Source: an uncultured Sphingomonas sp. (GTDB lineage: Bacteria > Pseudomonadota > Alphaproteobacteria > Sphingomonadales > Sphingomonadaceae). Taken from it: a stretch of DNA of 48,898 nucleotides. The notes under the pieces were generated by a model that did no database searches, was not told the DNA's origin, and saw only the letters and a program-made list of their open reading frames with translations. A program made the translations under genes and the position numbers. Each line of letters opens with the position of its first letter. The stretch's first letter is position 1. Positions 16,139 to 24,389 of the stretch are shown here, one piece after another. The stretch lies in contig CAJYLT010000009.1 of NCBI GenBank assembly GCA_913775795.1, forward strand, positions 1-48,898. The letters are read 5' to 3'.

Positions 16139-17584
16139 ATGACGCCAGCCCAGTCCCAGCTTGTCGAGGAAGCGCAGCGCATCGGCGGCGCGCGCGCCGT
16201 CGTCACCGATCCCGCCGATATCGAACCGTGGCTGACCGACTGGCGCGGGCGATATCGTGGCGTTGCCCCGGCGATCCTGTCGCCCGCCACGACGGCGGAA
16301 GCGGCGGCGATGGTGTGCGCGGCGCGCGCGGCGGGCGTCGCACTGGTGCCGCAGGGGGGAAATACCTCGATGGTCGGCGGGGCGACACCGCCCGCCGACG
16401 GTAGTGCGCTGATCCTGTCGACGCGGCGGATGCGCCGCCTGCGCTCGGTCGATGCGGACGCGGGGCTGGCCGTAGTGGAAGCGGGCGTGATCCTCGCGGA
16501 GCTGCACGAGGCGGCGAACGGCGTCGGGATGCGTTTTCCGTTGACGCTCGGCGCGCGCGGATCGGCGACGATCGGCGGGCTGGTTTCGACCAATGCGGGG
16601 GGCACGCAGGTGCTCCGTTTCGGGACGATGCGGCGGCTGGTCGCCGGGGTCGAGGCGGTGCTGCCCGACGGATCGATCCATGACGGGCTCTCGGCGCTGA
16701 AAAAGGACAATCGCGGCTACGACCTCAACCAGCTGCTGGTAGGGGCGGAGGGGACGCTGGGCCTCGTCACCGCGGCGGCGCTGACGCTGGTGCCGGCGGT
16801 GCGTGCACGTGCCGTGGGCTGGGCCGGGGTGGCGAGCCCGCAGGATGCGCTGGCGCTGCTGCGCCGGATGGAGGCGCGCACCCCTACGATCGAGAGCTTC
16901 GAGATAATTCCCGGTCCCTCACTAAGCCTAGTCGTCGAGCATATTCACGGCACCCGCGCGCCGTTGGCGGGCGAGCACCGCTGGCATGTGCTGATCGAGG
17001 CCGCGAGCGGCGACCCCGCCGCGCCGCTGGCCGAAACGCTGGAGGCGCTGCTGGGCGAGGCGATCGAGGCGGGACTGGTGGCGGACGCCGTGATCGCCGC
17101 GAACGAGGCGCAGGCGGAGGCGTTCTGGCGCCTTCGCGATTCGCTGTCGGAGGCCGAACGCGCGGCGGGGCCGGCGGCGCAGCACGACATTTCCGTCCCC
17201 GTGCCGGTCATGCCCCGCTTCATGATCGAGGCGGCCGAGGCGCTGGAGGCAGCGTTTCCCGGCAGCCATGCCAGCGGCTTCGGCCATCTGGGCGACGGCA
17301 ACGTCCATTTCCACGTGCGCGCGCCCGCGGGCATGACCGCCGACCACTGGTATGGAGAGATGGCGCCGCGCGCGACGCGGATGGTCCACGACCTCGTCGT
17401 CGCGGCCGGCGGCTCGATCTCTGCCGAGCACGGGATCGGGCAGATGAAGCTCGGCGAGTTGGAACGGCTGTCGTCGCCCGCCCATCTCGCTGCGCTCAGG
17501 GGAATAAAATCGGCTTTCGACCCGATGGGGCTTTTCAATCCGGGCAAGCTGGTCAAGGTTGCGCCCAGCGACGCGGCGACCTAG
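16139..17584 (+). CDS. FAD-binding oxidoreductase, GlcD/D-2-hydroxyglutarate dehydrogenase type
   Basis: Flavoprotein of 481 residues of the FAD-linked oxidase (type 4) family, which oxidises D-2-hydroxy acids such as D-lactate, glycolate or D-2-hydroxyglutarate. The PCMH FAD-binding domain shows PQGGNTSMVGGATP near residue 80, the region LGARGSATIGGLVSTNAGGT, and LLVGAEGTLGLVTA. The C-terminal cap has FGHLGDGNVHFHV with its metal-site His, and AEHGIGQMK. D-2-hydroxyglutarate dehydrogenase is my best guess because of the length and these two motifs. A TTG start at 16100 is possible; ATG 16139 is preferred, though neither has a good ribosome site. Confidence 0.9.
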   Translation: MTPAQSQLVEEAQRIGGARAVVTDPADIEPWLTDWRGRYRGVAPAILSPATTAEAAAMVCAARAAGVALVPQGGNTSMVGGATPPADGSALILSTRRMRRLRSVDADAGLAVVEAGVILAELHEAANGVGMRFPLTLGARGSATIGGLVSTNAGGTQVLRFGTMRRLVAGVEAVLPDGSIHDGLSALKKDNRGYDLNQLLVGAEGTLGLVTAAALTLVPAVRARAVGWAGVASPQDALALLRRMEARTPTIESFEIIPGPSLSLVVEHIHGTRAPLAGEHRWHVLIEAASGDPAAPLAETLEALLGEAIEAGLVADAVIAANEAQAEAFWRLRDSLSEAERAAGPAAQHDISVPVPVMPRFMIEAAEALEAAFPGSHASGFGHLGDGNVHFHVRAPAGMTADHWYGEMAPRATRMVHDLVVAAGGSISAEHGIGQMKLGELERLSSPAHLAALRGIKSAFDPMGLFNPGKLVKVAPSDAAT

Positions 17585-17642
17585 ACGCGCGCGTCGAACG
17601 TGGCGGTACGTTGCCGCCGACTTTGAATACCAGGAGAGTATG

Positions 17643-18422
17643 ATGGCCAGCGCGCCGCAAGGACAGCTTCCGCTTTTCTACAACCAGCTTGCCGCGCTTT
17701 CGAGCGTCGACCATGCCGACTTCCGCGTGCGTTCGACGAATACCGCGCCGTTCCTTGCCAATCATCACGCCGTGCCGCTGACGGTCGAGGAATTCCCGCT
17801 GGTGCAGCGGCGGATGCCGATCGTGTTCTCGGTCGGCGACGATCCCGTGCCGCTGGCGCTGATGGGCCTCAATGAGGGCGTGAACACGTTCCTCGACGCC
17901 GAGGGCAAGCTGATCGACGACGAGACCTATATCCCGGCCTATGTCCGTCGCTATCCCTACATGCTCGCGCGGCTGCGGCCCGAGAGCGAGGAGCTGTCGC
18001 TCTGCTTCGACCCCACGTCGGAGACGATCGGCGCGTTCGAGGAAGGCGACAAGCTGTTCGAGAACGGCGAGCCGACCGAGCTGACGCGCAATATCCTGAG
18101 TTTCGCCGAGCAGTTCGAGCAGGCCGGGCAGCGCACCAGCCAGTTCATGACCGAGCTCAAGGAGCAGGGCCTGCTCATGGACGGCGAAATCTCGATCCAG
18201 CCGGAGGGCGCGCAGCCCTTCGTCTATCGCGGCTTCCAGATGATCGACGAGGCCAAGCTCAACGAACTGCGCGGCGATCAGCTTCGCAAGATGCAGCAGA
18301 ACGGCATGCTGCCGCTGATCTACGCCCACCTCTTCTCGCTCAGCCTGATGCGCGACATCTTCGGCAAGCAGATGCGCCAGGGCAAGATGCCGCAGCAGCC
18401 GGTGCCGCTGACGACCAACTGA
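17643..18422 (+). CDS. SapC family protein
   Basis: SapC-like protein of 259 residues. The family is named after a Campylobacter surface-layer gene; in sphingomonads and caulobacters members often sit beside TonB-dependent receptors, and the function is unsettled. Features seen are LPLFYNQLAALSSVDHADFR near the start, VPLTVEEFPLVQRRMPIVF, a helical middle, and GFQMIDEAKLNELRGDQL toward the C-terminus. No signal peptide or membrane segment. ATG 17643 has AGGAG six bases upstream and is preferred over ATG 17640. No receptor gene adjoins it here; the neighbour is the FAD oxidoreductase, 58 bases upstream. Confidence 0.9.
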   Translation: MASAPQGQLPLFYNQLAALSSVDHADFRVRSTNTAPFLANHHAVPLTVEEFPLVQRRMPIVFSVGDDPVPLALMGLNEGVNTFLDAEGKLIDDETYIPAYVRRYPYMLARLRPESEELSLCFDPTSETIGAFEEGDKLFENGEPTELTRNILSFAEQFEQAGQRTSQFMTELKEQGLLMDGEISIQPEGAQPFVYRGFQMIDEAKLNELRGDQLRKMQQNGMLPLIYAHLFSLSLMRDIFGKQMRQGKMPQQPVPLTTN

Positions 18423-18459
18423 TCGCCGCGGGGTCGCCGACCCCATGGCAACCTGTATC

Positions 18460-18485
18460 GCCCCGGACCGGCAACGGTTCGGGGC
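18460..18485 (+). terminator. Hairpin after sapC
   Basis: GCCCCGGACC pairs with GGTTCGGGGC (10 bp, one G-U) around a 6-base loop, 38 bases after the sapC stop. There is no real T-run, so termination would be weak or Rho-assisted. It separates sapC from the small-RNA promoter. Confidence 0.5.
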
Positions 18486-18525
18486 GATCGCGTTTCTACG
18501 GTACGATTTTTCTTGATCGTGCCTC

Positions 18526-18553
18526 TTGCGCCACAGGTCCGGGCGCCTATATT
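18526..18553 (+). promoter_or_regulatory. Sigma-70-type promoter of the candidate small RNA
   Basis: -35 TTGCGC (18526-18531), a 16-base spacer, and -10 TATATT (18548-18553, five of six to TATAAT). A start seven to eight bases downstream falls at about 18560-18561, exactly where the first stem of the predicted RNA begins. No reading frame follows. Confidence 0.65.
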
Positions 18554-18560
18554 CGAATGG

Positions 18561-18665
18561 TACGGTCTGGTGTCCCCCCTTTCGCCGGGCTGTACGACAC
18601 GCCCTCGGGCGTGTCTCCTCCCTGAACCTTGGCCAGCCGGTGCTTTCAGCATCGGCTGGTTTTTT
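18561..18665 (+). ncRNA. Candidate trans-acting small RNA with anti-Shine-Dalgarno loops
   Basis: About 105 nucleotides with its own promoter and terminator, between sapC and the hydrolase gene. Three stems are visible. SL1 pairs 18561-18570 with 18585-18594 (10 bp, three G-U) and exposes a loop with six C in a row. SL2 pairs GACACGCCC with GGGCGTGTC (18596-18615). A single-stranded stretch with TCTCCTCCC follows, then the terminator stem. Exposed CCCCCC and CUCCUCCC are complementary to ribosome-binding sites. That is the design of several alphaproteobacterial regulatory RNAs that block translation, often with Hfq. I cannot match it to a named family. The promoter, folding and terminator agree on the same boundaries. 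Confidence 0.7.
18633..18665 (+). terminator. Rho-independent terminator of the candidate small RNA
   Basis: CCAGCCGGTGC (18633-18643) pairs with GCATCGGCTGG (18649-18659) in 11 bp with one G-U around TTTCA, followed by six T (18660-18665). It ends nine bases before the convergent hydrolase stop. Confidence 0.9.
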
Positions 18666-18673
18666 ATGCGCGG

Positions 18674-19522
18674 TTACTCCGCGGCGGCGGCGGTCGGGAG
18701 GATCAGGTCGGCCAGCGCGTCGATCATGGACCGCAGCATCGCGGCGATCGCCCGCGCGCCGGGCCCGGGCTCCAGCGTCAGCGGATCGAGATAAAGCAGG
18801 CGGTCGATCTCCACCTGGATCGCGTGGATGCCGCCGGCGGGATCGCCCTGTCGCTCAAGGATGTGACCGCCGGCATAGGGCGCGTTGCGCGCGGTGGTGA
18901 GGCCGTGGCGCCGCACCGCCGCCTCCGCCACCGCCACGATCGCGTCGCTCGCGGCGCGGCCGAAGCGGTCGCCGAGGACGATCTGCGGCTCGCCCGCGCC
19001 GAGCGTCGGCATCGAATGGAGGTCGATCAGGATCGCCGTGCCGAAACGGTCGCGCGCCGCCGCGAGCGATGCGGTCAGCGCGGCATGATACGGCCGGTGA
19101 TCCTCGGCGATGCGCCGGTCGATCGCCTCGCCCGTGAACCGCCCGCGCCACAGGTCGCCCGCCGGGGCGACGCGGCGCGGCACGAGGCCGAGGCCGCTGC
19201 GCAGCTTGATCGAGGGTTGCGGCGCGGCGAGCGGCGAGGCACCGTCGTCGATCAGTGGATCGCGCTCCCGCTCGCTGCGGTTGAGGTCGATCCATGCGCG
19301 CGGACGGCGCGCGACGATCATCGTCTCGCCGCGCCGCGCCGAAAGGCCGATCGCATCGACATGCCGGTCCTCGAGCGGGAGCAGCGCGGGCAGCGGAACG
19401 CGCAGCGCCTCGACCAGTTCGCGCGGATAGTCGCGGCCGGCATGCGGCACGCTGACGACGACGGGACTGTCGGGGACGGCGGGGCCGTACAGGTCGAAGC
19501 TGCGCAGGGGGGCGGTGGTCAC
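18674..19522 (-). CDS. N-formylglutamate amidohydrolase family protein
   Basis: Predicted zinc hydrolase of about 282 residues of the N-formylglutamate amidohydrolase family, which releases glutamate and formate in the five-step histidine pathway. Motifs seen are VVVSVPHAGRDYP near the N-terminus, LPLEDRHVDAI, AWIDLNRSERERDP, ILIDLHSMPTL, and NAPYAGGHILER followed by HAIQVEIDRLLYLD. No other hut gene is nearby. The gene is divergent from cpdR, 120 bases apart, an arrangement I recall from other alphaproteobacteria. The start is uncertain; GTG 19522 gives the shortest sensible N-terminus, TTAPLRSFDLYGP. Confidence 0.88.
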   Translation of the reverse strand: MTTAPLRSFDLYGPAVPDSPVVVSVPHAGRDYPRELVEALRVPLPALLPLEDRHVDAIGLSARRGETMIVARRPRAWIDLNRSERERDPLIDDGASPLAAPQPSIKLRSGLGLVPRRVAPAGDLWRGRFTGEAIDRRIAEDHRPYHAALTASLAAARDRFGTAILIDLHSMPTLGAGEPQIVLGDRFGRAASDAIVAVAEAAVRRHGLTTARNAPYAGGHILERQGDPAGGIHAIQVEIDRLLYLDPLTLEPGPGARAIAAMLRSMIDALADLILPTAAAAE

Positions 19523-19642
19523 GGCCCGCACGCTAGAAGGCGTTCGGCGACGGGGCAATCGGCCCGTCGCACGGCCGGCGTCCCGGCTGGAAAATCTTAA
19601 GCCCTTTCGTCATACACGGACGCCTCGATCAAAGGGGTGACG

Positions 19643-20020
19643 ATGTACCGAATCCTGCTCGCCGAGGATGACACGGTGATGCGTGAGTATCTGACGCGCG
19701 CGCTCGAACGCGCGGGGTATCTCGTCAGTGCCGTCGACCGCGGGACCGCCGCGCTGCCGCTCATCGAAAGCGAGCCGTTCGACCTGCTCCTCACCGATAT
19801 CGTTATGCCCGAGATGGACGGCATCGAGCTCGCCCAGCGCGCAGGCGATATCGCGCCGGAGATGCGAGTGATGTTCATCACCGGCTTCGCCGCGGTGACG
19901 TTGAAGGCGGGCAAGGCGATGCCGCAGGCACGTGTCCTGTCCAAGCCGTTCCACCTTCGCGAACTGGTGCTCGAGATCGACCGCCTGTTCGAGATGGAAA
20001 GCATCCCCTCGCGCCACTGA
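19643..20020 (+). CDS. cpdR: Response regulator CpdR
   Basis: Single-domain CheY-like receiver of 125 residues with no output domain. The acidic pair is residues 9-10, the phosphoacceptor Asp is residue 52 in LLLTDIVMPEMDG, Thr is residue 80 in MFITGFAA, and Lys is residue 101 in LSKPFHLREL. The stretches MPEMDGIELAQRA, MFITGFAAV and SKPFHL closely match CpdR of Caulobacter. There the unphosphorylated protein directs ClpXP to the cell pole to degrade cell-cycle proteins, controlled by the CckA-ChpT relay. ATG 19643 has AAAGGGG five bases upstream. Confidence 0.93.
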   Translation: MYRILLAEDDTVMREYLTRALERAGYLVSAVDRGTAALPLIESEPFDLLLTDIVMPEMDGIELAQRAGDIAPEMRVMFITGFAAVTLKAGKAMPQARVLSKPFHLRELVLEIDRLFEMESIPSRH

Positions 20021-20146
20021 CCGGGCGAATAGTTTGGTCCGACTTCGCCGCGAAAGTATCTGGCGCGATTGACTTTGTCGTCGTCCTGCCATTGTTTCGG
20101 GCGCGTGCCGGTCGGGGGACCGGCGATTCGATCGGGGGGTTCCGAA

Positions 20147-20776
20147 ATGAAGTTGATGATCGTGGCGCTTGCGGGCGCGTGCGCCCTTTCGCCTGTCGCC
20201 CTGGCCCAGACCGCCGCGCCGCAGGCGATGCCGGCCGTCGCCGCCGGCCCGATGGCGGTGGGCAAGGCCGACAACGTCCTGCGCACGGGCACGCCGGTGC
20301 CGCTGCGCGTGCGCGAGATGCTGACCACCAAGGGCAAGAACCTGAAGCCCGGCCAGCGCTTCAACCTCGAGGTGGCCGAGGCGGTGCTCGTCAACAACCA
20401 CGTCGTCATTCCCGTGGGCAGCCCCGCCGTCGGCGAAGTGACCGAGATCCGCAACAAGGGCATGTGGGGCAAGTCGGGCTATATCAAGGCGCGGATGGTG
20501 TCGGTGACCGCCAACGGCCGCGTCATCCCGCTGACCGGCGAGATCGACGACAAGGGCGTGGCGGCCGGCGGCGGCGCGGCGGCGGTCTCGGCGGTCGTGT
20601 TCCTGCCCGCTGGCTTCTTCATGACGGGGACCAGCGCGGTCATCCCGATCGGCGCGCCCGCCACGGGCTTCATCAACGAGGATGTGCCGTTCGATCCGGT
20701 GGCCGAGGCCAAGCCGATGACGCTCGCCCCCGTTGCGCCGGCCACCCCCGCGGTGGCGGCGCCCGTGCCGAAGTGA
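20147..20776 (+). CDS. Hypothetical exported protein, sphingomonad type
   Basis: Protein of 209 residues with a clear signal peptide (MKLMIVALAGACALSPVALA, cleavage before QTAAP). The mature core reads as beta-rich: GTPVPLRVREMLTT, GQRFNLEVAEAVLVNN, VIPVGSPAVGEVTEI, YIKARMVSVTANGRVIPLTG. These resemble repeating strands of a small beta-barrel or OB-like domain. A Gly/Ala-rich hydrophobic stretch (AAAVSAVVFLPAGFFMTG) follows. Function unknown. A weak promoter TTGACT-N17-TTGTTT lies at 20069-20097. A longer upstream frame lacks a signal peptide, so ATG 20147 is preferred. Confidence 0.75.
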   Translation: MKLMIVALAGACALSPVALAQTAAPQAMPAVAAGPMAVGKADNVLRTGTPVPLRVREMLTTKGKNLKPGQRFNLEVAEAVLVNNHVVIPVGSPAVGEVTEIRNKGMWGKSGYIKARMVSVTANGRVIPLTGEIDDKGVAAGGGAAAVSAVVFLPAGFFMTGTSAVIPIGAPATGFINEDVPFDPVAEAKPMTLAPVAPATPAVAAPVPK

Positions 20777-20783
20777 TCGCCCG

Positions 20784-20809
20784 CCGGGGCGGCGAGGTCG
20801 TCGCCCCGG
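20784..20809 (+). terminator. Possible terminator hairpin after the exported-protein gene
   Basis: CCGGGGCG pairs with CGCCCCGG (8 bp) around a 10-base loop, seven bases after the stop codon. No T-run follows, so it is probably weak. Confidence 0.4.
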
Positions 20810-20897
20810 TCCTCAAGCGGTAAAATCAGTTACCATGTTGGCCTGGCGCGCGCGCGGGTCTACATCTCCACTCGATAATCAGATGAGTGGGATGTCC

Positions 20898-22961
20898 ATG
20901 GTAAAGCTTGTCCGTACCAGTGTGTTGCTTGCCTCGGTTTCGCTGGTCGCCGCGTGCGCGTCCTCGGGCCGTCCCGATGCCGCCGCGCCGGAGCAGGCGG
21001 CTGCCGCACCGGCCGCCGCTGCGAAGCCGCAGATCGGCAGCTTCGGCTTCGACGTGGCCGGCATGGACCGCGCGGTCGCGCCGGGCGACGATTTCTACAA
21101 TTTCGCCAATGGCGGCTGGGCGGCGCGCACGCCAATCCCGGCGGACAAGTCGAACTACGGCATGTTCAGCGTGCTCGCCGACCTGTCGACCGAGCGGACG
21201 CGCACCCTGCTCGACGAGGCCAAGGCGCAGGACGGGTCGAAGATCGGCACCGCATACGCGACCTATCTCGACCAGGGCGCGATCGACGCCAAGGGGCTCG
21301 CGCCGATCCAACCTTGGCTGGGCAAGATCAAGGGGCTCAACGACAAGTCGGGCTATGCCGCGCTGTTGGCTGAGGCCGACCGCATGGGCATCGCCGGCCC
21401 GATCCGCAGCGGCGTGGGTCAGGACGACAAGGCGCCCGAAACCTACATCGTCCGCGTGGCGCAGGGCGGGCTCGGCATGCCCGACCGCGATTACTACCTG
21501 TCGACCGACGCCAAGCTGACCGAGACGCGCAACGCCTATCTCGGCCACCTGACCAAGATGCTGACGCTGGCGGGTGAGGCGAACGCGGCGGCGCGAGCGA
21601 AGGCGATCCTCGACTTCGAGACAGGGATCGCGCGCGCCCACTGGACTCGGGTCGAGAGCCGCAACCGCGACAAGGTCTATAACAAGATGACCGTCGCCGA
21701 CCTGTCGCGGATGGCGCCGGGCTTCGACTTCGCCGGCTATCTGCGCGGGGTCGGCACGCCGGTGAACGAGCTGATCGTCACGCAGCCGACCGCGCTGGCG
21801 GGTGAGGCCAAGCTGATCGCCGCCGCGCCGGTTTCGGTGCTGCGCGACCAGCTGATCGTCCGCAGCATCGAGGAATATGCCGACGTGCTGCCGGCCGCGA
21901 TCGACCAGGCGGTGTTCGCGTTCCGCGGTACCGTGCTGTCCGGCACCCCCGAGCAGGAGGAGCGGTGGAAGCGCGCGGTCGAGTTCACCAGCGATTCGCT
22001 GGAGGACGAGGTCAGCAAGGTCTATGTCGCGCGCTACTTCCCGCCCGAGACGAAGGCGGCGGCCGACACGCTGGTCAAGAACGTCATCGCCGCGATGGAC
22101 CGCCGGATCGACCAGCTCGACTGGATGGCCCCCGCGACCAAGGCGAAGGCGCACGCCAAGCTCGCCGCCTTCACACCCAAGATCGGCTATCCCGACCGCT
22201 GGCGCGACTATTCGAACCTGACGATCACGCCGGGCGACGCGTTCGGGAACAAGGTGCGCGCGGCCGAATGGGCGCATCAGTGGGACATCGGCCATCTCGG
22301 CAAGCCGCTTCAGCGGTGGGAGTGGGGGATGACCCCGATGACGGTCAACGCCTATGCCAATTTCGGCATGGTCGAGATCGTGTTCCCCGCCGCGATCCTG
22401 CAGCCGCCGTTCTTCGACCCGAACGCAGACCCGGCGGTCAATTATGGCGGCATCGGCGCGGTGATCGGCCATGAGCTCAGCCACCATTTCGACGATCAGG
22501 GTGCCAAGTACAATGCCGAGGGGCGGCTGACCGACTGGTGGACGCCCGCCGATGTGGCCGCATTCAAGCAGCGCACCGACGCGCTCGTCGCGCAGTACGA
22601 CGCGTACGAGCCGCTGCCGGGCATGAAGCTGAAGGGTGCGCTGACGCTGGGCGAGAATGTCGCCGACCTCGCCGGCCTGACGACCGCACACGATGCGTAC
22701 ATGGCGTCGCTGGGCGGCAAGCCGGCGCCGGTGATCGACGGCTTTACCGCGGACCAGCGCTTCTACCTCGGCTGGGCGCAGGTGTGGCGGCGCAACTATC
22801 GCGAGGCGGACCTTCGCAACCGGCTGCTCACCGACCCGCACTCGCCCTCGGCACAGCGGGCGTGGATCGTCCGCAACCTCGACCCCTGGTACCCGGCGTT
22901 CCAGCCGCAGCCGGGATCGAAGCTCTATCTGACGCCCGAACAGCGCGTCCGTATCTGGTAA
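20898..22961 (+). CDS. M13 family zinc metallopeptidase lipoprotein
   Basis: Neprilysin/PepO-like endopeptidase of 687 residues that cuts short peptides outside the cytoplasm. The N-terminus MVKLVRTSVLLASVSLVAAC ends in a lipobox, predicting a lipoprotein with lipidated Cys 20. The Peptidase M13 N-terminal domain starts near DDFYNFANGGW. The C-terminal catalytic domain has EIVFPAAILQPPFFDP, the zinc motif HELSH (residues 525-529), and the third ligand Glu 586 in GENVADLAGL. The ending AQRVWIVRNLD-like region and EQRVRIW is typical. In-frame ATGs at 20883 and 20892 are alternatives; ATG 20898 has the best spacing from the purine-rich GTGGG. It is convergent with the aldo/keto reductase. Confidence 0.94.
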   Translation: MVKLVRTSVLLASVSLVAACASSGRPDAAAPEQAAAAPAAAAKPQIGSFGFDVAGMDRAVAPGDDFYNFANGGWAARTPIPADKSNYGMFSVLADLSTERTRTLLDEAKAQDGSKIGTAYATYLDQGAIDAKGLAPIQPWLGKIKGLNDKSGYAALLAEADRMGIAGPIRSGVGQDDKAPETYIVRVAQGGLGMPDRDYYLSTDAKLTETRNAYLGHLTKMLTLAGEANAAARAKAILDFETGIARAHWTRVESRNRDKVYNKMTVADLSRMAPGFDFAGYLRGVGTPVNELIVTQPTALAGEAKLIAAAPVSVLRDQLIVRSIEEYADVLPAAIDQAVFAFRGTVLSGTPEQEERWKRAVEFTSDSLEDEVSKVYVARYFPPETKAAADTLVKNVIAAMDRRIDQLDWMAPATKAKAHAKLAAFTPKIGYPDRWRDYSNLTITPGDAFGNKVRAAEWAHQWDIGHLGKPLQRWEWGMTPMTVNAYANFGMVEIVFPAAILQPPFFDPNADPAVNYGGIGAVIGHELSHHFDDQGAKYNAEGRLTDWWTPADVAAFKQRTDALVAQYDAYEPLPGMKLKGALTLGENVADLAGLTTAHDAYMASLGGKPAPVIDGFTADQRFYLGWAQVWRRNYREADLRNRLLTDPHSPSAQRAWIVRNLDPWYPAFQPQPGSKLYLTPEQRVRIW

Positions 22962-22968
22962 CGCCGAT

Positions 22969-23001
22969 GACCGGGCGGCGGGTCGAACCGCCGCCCGGTC
23001 A
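22969..23001. terminator. Bidirectional terminator hairpin between convergent genes
   Basis: A perfect 14-bp inverted repeat TGACCGGGCGGCGG/CCGCCGCCCGGTCA around TCGAA. Its right edge includes the aldo/keto reductase stop codon, and it begins eight bases after the M13 stop. Neither side has a long T-run, but the stem is very stable. Confidence 0.7.
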
Positions 23002-23826
23002 GAGCATTTCGAGCGGCACTGGGCCGCGCGGAGCCGGGAAGGCGGCGTCGAGCGCCGCGTGTTCCTCCGCCGTCAACGCAAGGTCCGCCGCCGCGCGGTT
23101 CTCGCGCACATGCGCCGCCGAGCCCGCCTTCGGGATCGCGATCACGCCTTTCCCGAGCAGCCAGGCCAGTGCGACCTGTGCAGGCGTGGCGCCGCGCTCC
23201 TCGGCGATCCGGCGGAGGCTGGCATGTTCCAGCAGCCGGCCCTGTTCGACGGGGCTGTACGCCATCACCGGCATCCGCCGCTCGGCCAGCCACGGGATCA
23301 GGTCGTGCTCCGGCCCGCGGCGGGTGAGGTTGTAGAGGATCTGGTCGGTCTGGCACGCAGCCCCGCCCGCCGCGACCAGTTCGGCCATGTCGTCGGCATC
23401 GAGGTTGCTGACGCCCCAGCGCAGGACCTTGCCGTCGTCGACCAGCCGCTCCATCGCCTCCACCGTCTCGGCCAGCGGCACGCGCCCGCGCCAGTGGAGA
23501 AGATAGAGGTCGAGCTGGTCGGTCCCGAGCCGCTTTAGGCTCGCCTCGCATGCCTGTGGCAGACTGTCGGCGGACGCGTGGTGCGGATACGCCTTGCTCA
23601 CGAGGAAAACCTGGTCGCGCATGCCCGCGATCGCTTCGGCCACCAGTGCCTCCGACTCGCCGTCGGCGTACATCTCGGCGGTGTCGATCAACGTCAGGCC
23701 GAGGTCGATCCCCTCGCGAAGCGCGGCGATTTCGGCGGAGCGGCGGGCGGGATCCTCGGCCATCATCCAGGTGCCCTGGCCGAGTGCCGGGACGGCGGTA
23801 CCGTCGGGGAAGGTGATCATTTGCAT
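22999..23826 (-). CDS. Aldo/keto reductase
   Basis: NADPH-dependent (beta/alpha)8-barrel oxidoreductase of 275 residues. The catalytic tetrad is complete: Asp 48 and Tyr 53 in LIDTAEMY, Lys 78 in LVSKAY, and His 111 in LLHWRG. The N-terminus VPALGQGTWMMAEDP and the later GVSNLDADDM and IAIPKAGSAAHVREN are typical. The last of these binds the cofactor phosphate. The substrate is unknown. ATG at 23826 is used; an in-frame ATG two codons later is equally possible. It is divergent from the deaminase operon, with 71 bases for both promoters. Confidence 0.94.
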   Translation of the reverse strand: MQMITFPDGTAVPALGQGTWMMAEDPARRSAEIAALREGIDLGLTLIDTAEMYADGESEALVAEAIAGMRDQVFLVSKAYPHHASADSLPQACEASLKRLGTDQLDLYLLHWRGRVPLAETVEAMERLVDDGKVLRWGVSNLDADDMAELVAAGGAACQTDQILYNLTRRGPEHDLIPWLAERRMPVMAYSPVEQGRLLEHASLRRIAEERGATPAQVALAWLLGKGVIAIPKAGSAAHVRENRAAADLALTAEEHAALDAAFPAPRGPVPLEML

Positions 23827-23897
23827 CCCGGATCAACGCATTGGTCGCGCGATGGGGCCAAACGCGTTTCACGGCGTTAGCGTGGACGGAGGTGCCG

Positions 23898-24389
23898 ATG
23901 ACGCAAGACGACGAACGCTGGATGCGCCGCGCGATCGAGGTCGCGCGATCGAAGGGATCTGACCCGGCAAGCTCGCCGCTCGGCTCCGTCATCGTGCTGG
24001 ACGGGCGCGAGATCGCGGCCGAGCGCAACCAGACGCAGGAATTGCCTGACGCGACCGCCCATGCCGAGATGATGGCGATCCGCCGCGGGTGCGAGGGGGT
24101 GGGTGAACTCGAACTGCGCGGGGCGACGCTCTATTCGACGCTGCAACCGTGCGGGATGTGCACCATGGCCTCGATCTGGTCGAAGGTCGGCCGAGTCGTC
24201 TACGGCGCGGGCCGCGACGACGTGCACGAGATGTACTTCGAGGCGCGGCACATCGACACGCTCGACTTCATCGCTGAGGCGTATCGCGACGACATCGTGA
24301 TCGAGGGCGGCTGCCTGCGCGAGGAATGCGCGAAACTCTATTATCCGCCCGACGCCGACCTGTCCGCCGACGAACAGGCGAACCTCTGA
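23898..24389 (+). CDS. Nucleoside/nucleobase deaminase (CDA fold)
   Basis: Zinc-dependent deaminase of 163 residues. The zinc and catalytic residues are HAE (His 55, Glu 57) in ATAHAEMMAI and PCGMC (Cys 85, Cys 88). This fits the guanine/cytosine deaminase and tRNA-adenosine deaminase branch of PF00383. The C-terminal region (IEGGCLREECAKLYYPPD) is longer than in TadA, and TadA substrate motifs are not obvious, so a free base or nucleoside is more likely. GGAGG lies five bases before ATG 23898. It is translationally coupled (TGATG) to an HhH mini-protein, then to a UVR-motif mini-protein. Confidence 0.88.
   Translation: MTQDDERWMRRAIEVARSKGSDPASSPLGSVIVLDGREIAAERNQTQELPDATAHAEMMAIRRGCEGVGELELRGATLYSTLQPCGMCTMASIWSKVGRVVYGAGRDDVHEMYFEARHIDTLDFIAEAYRDDIVIEGGCLREECAKLYYPPDADLSADEQANL

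Noticed and set aside
20826..22841. Long minus-strand frame (671 codons) opposite the M13 peptidase
   Set aside because: Same shadow effect; the plus strand shows a full M13 domain with HELSH and lipobox.
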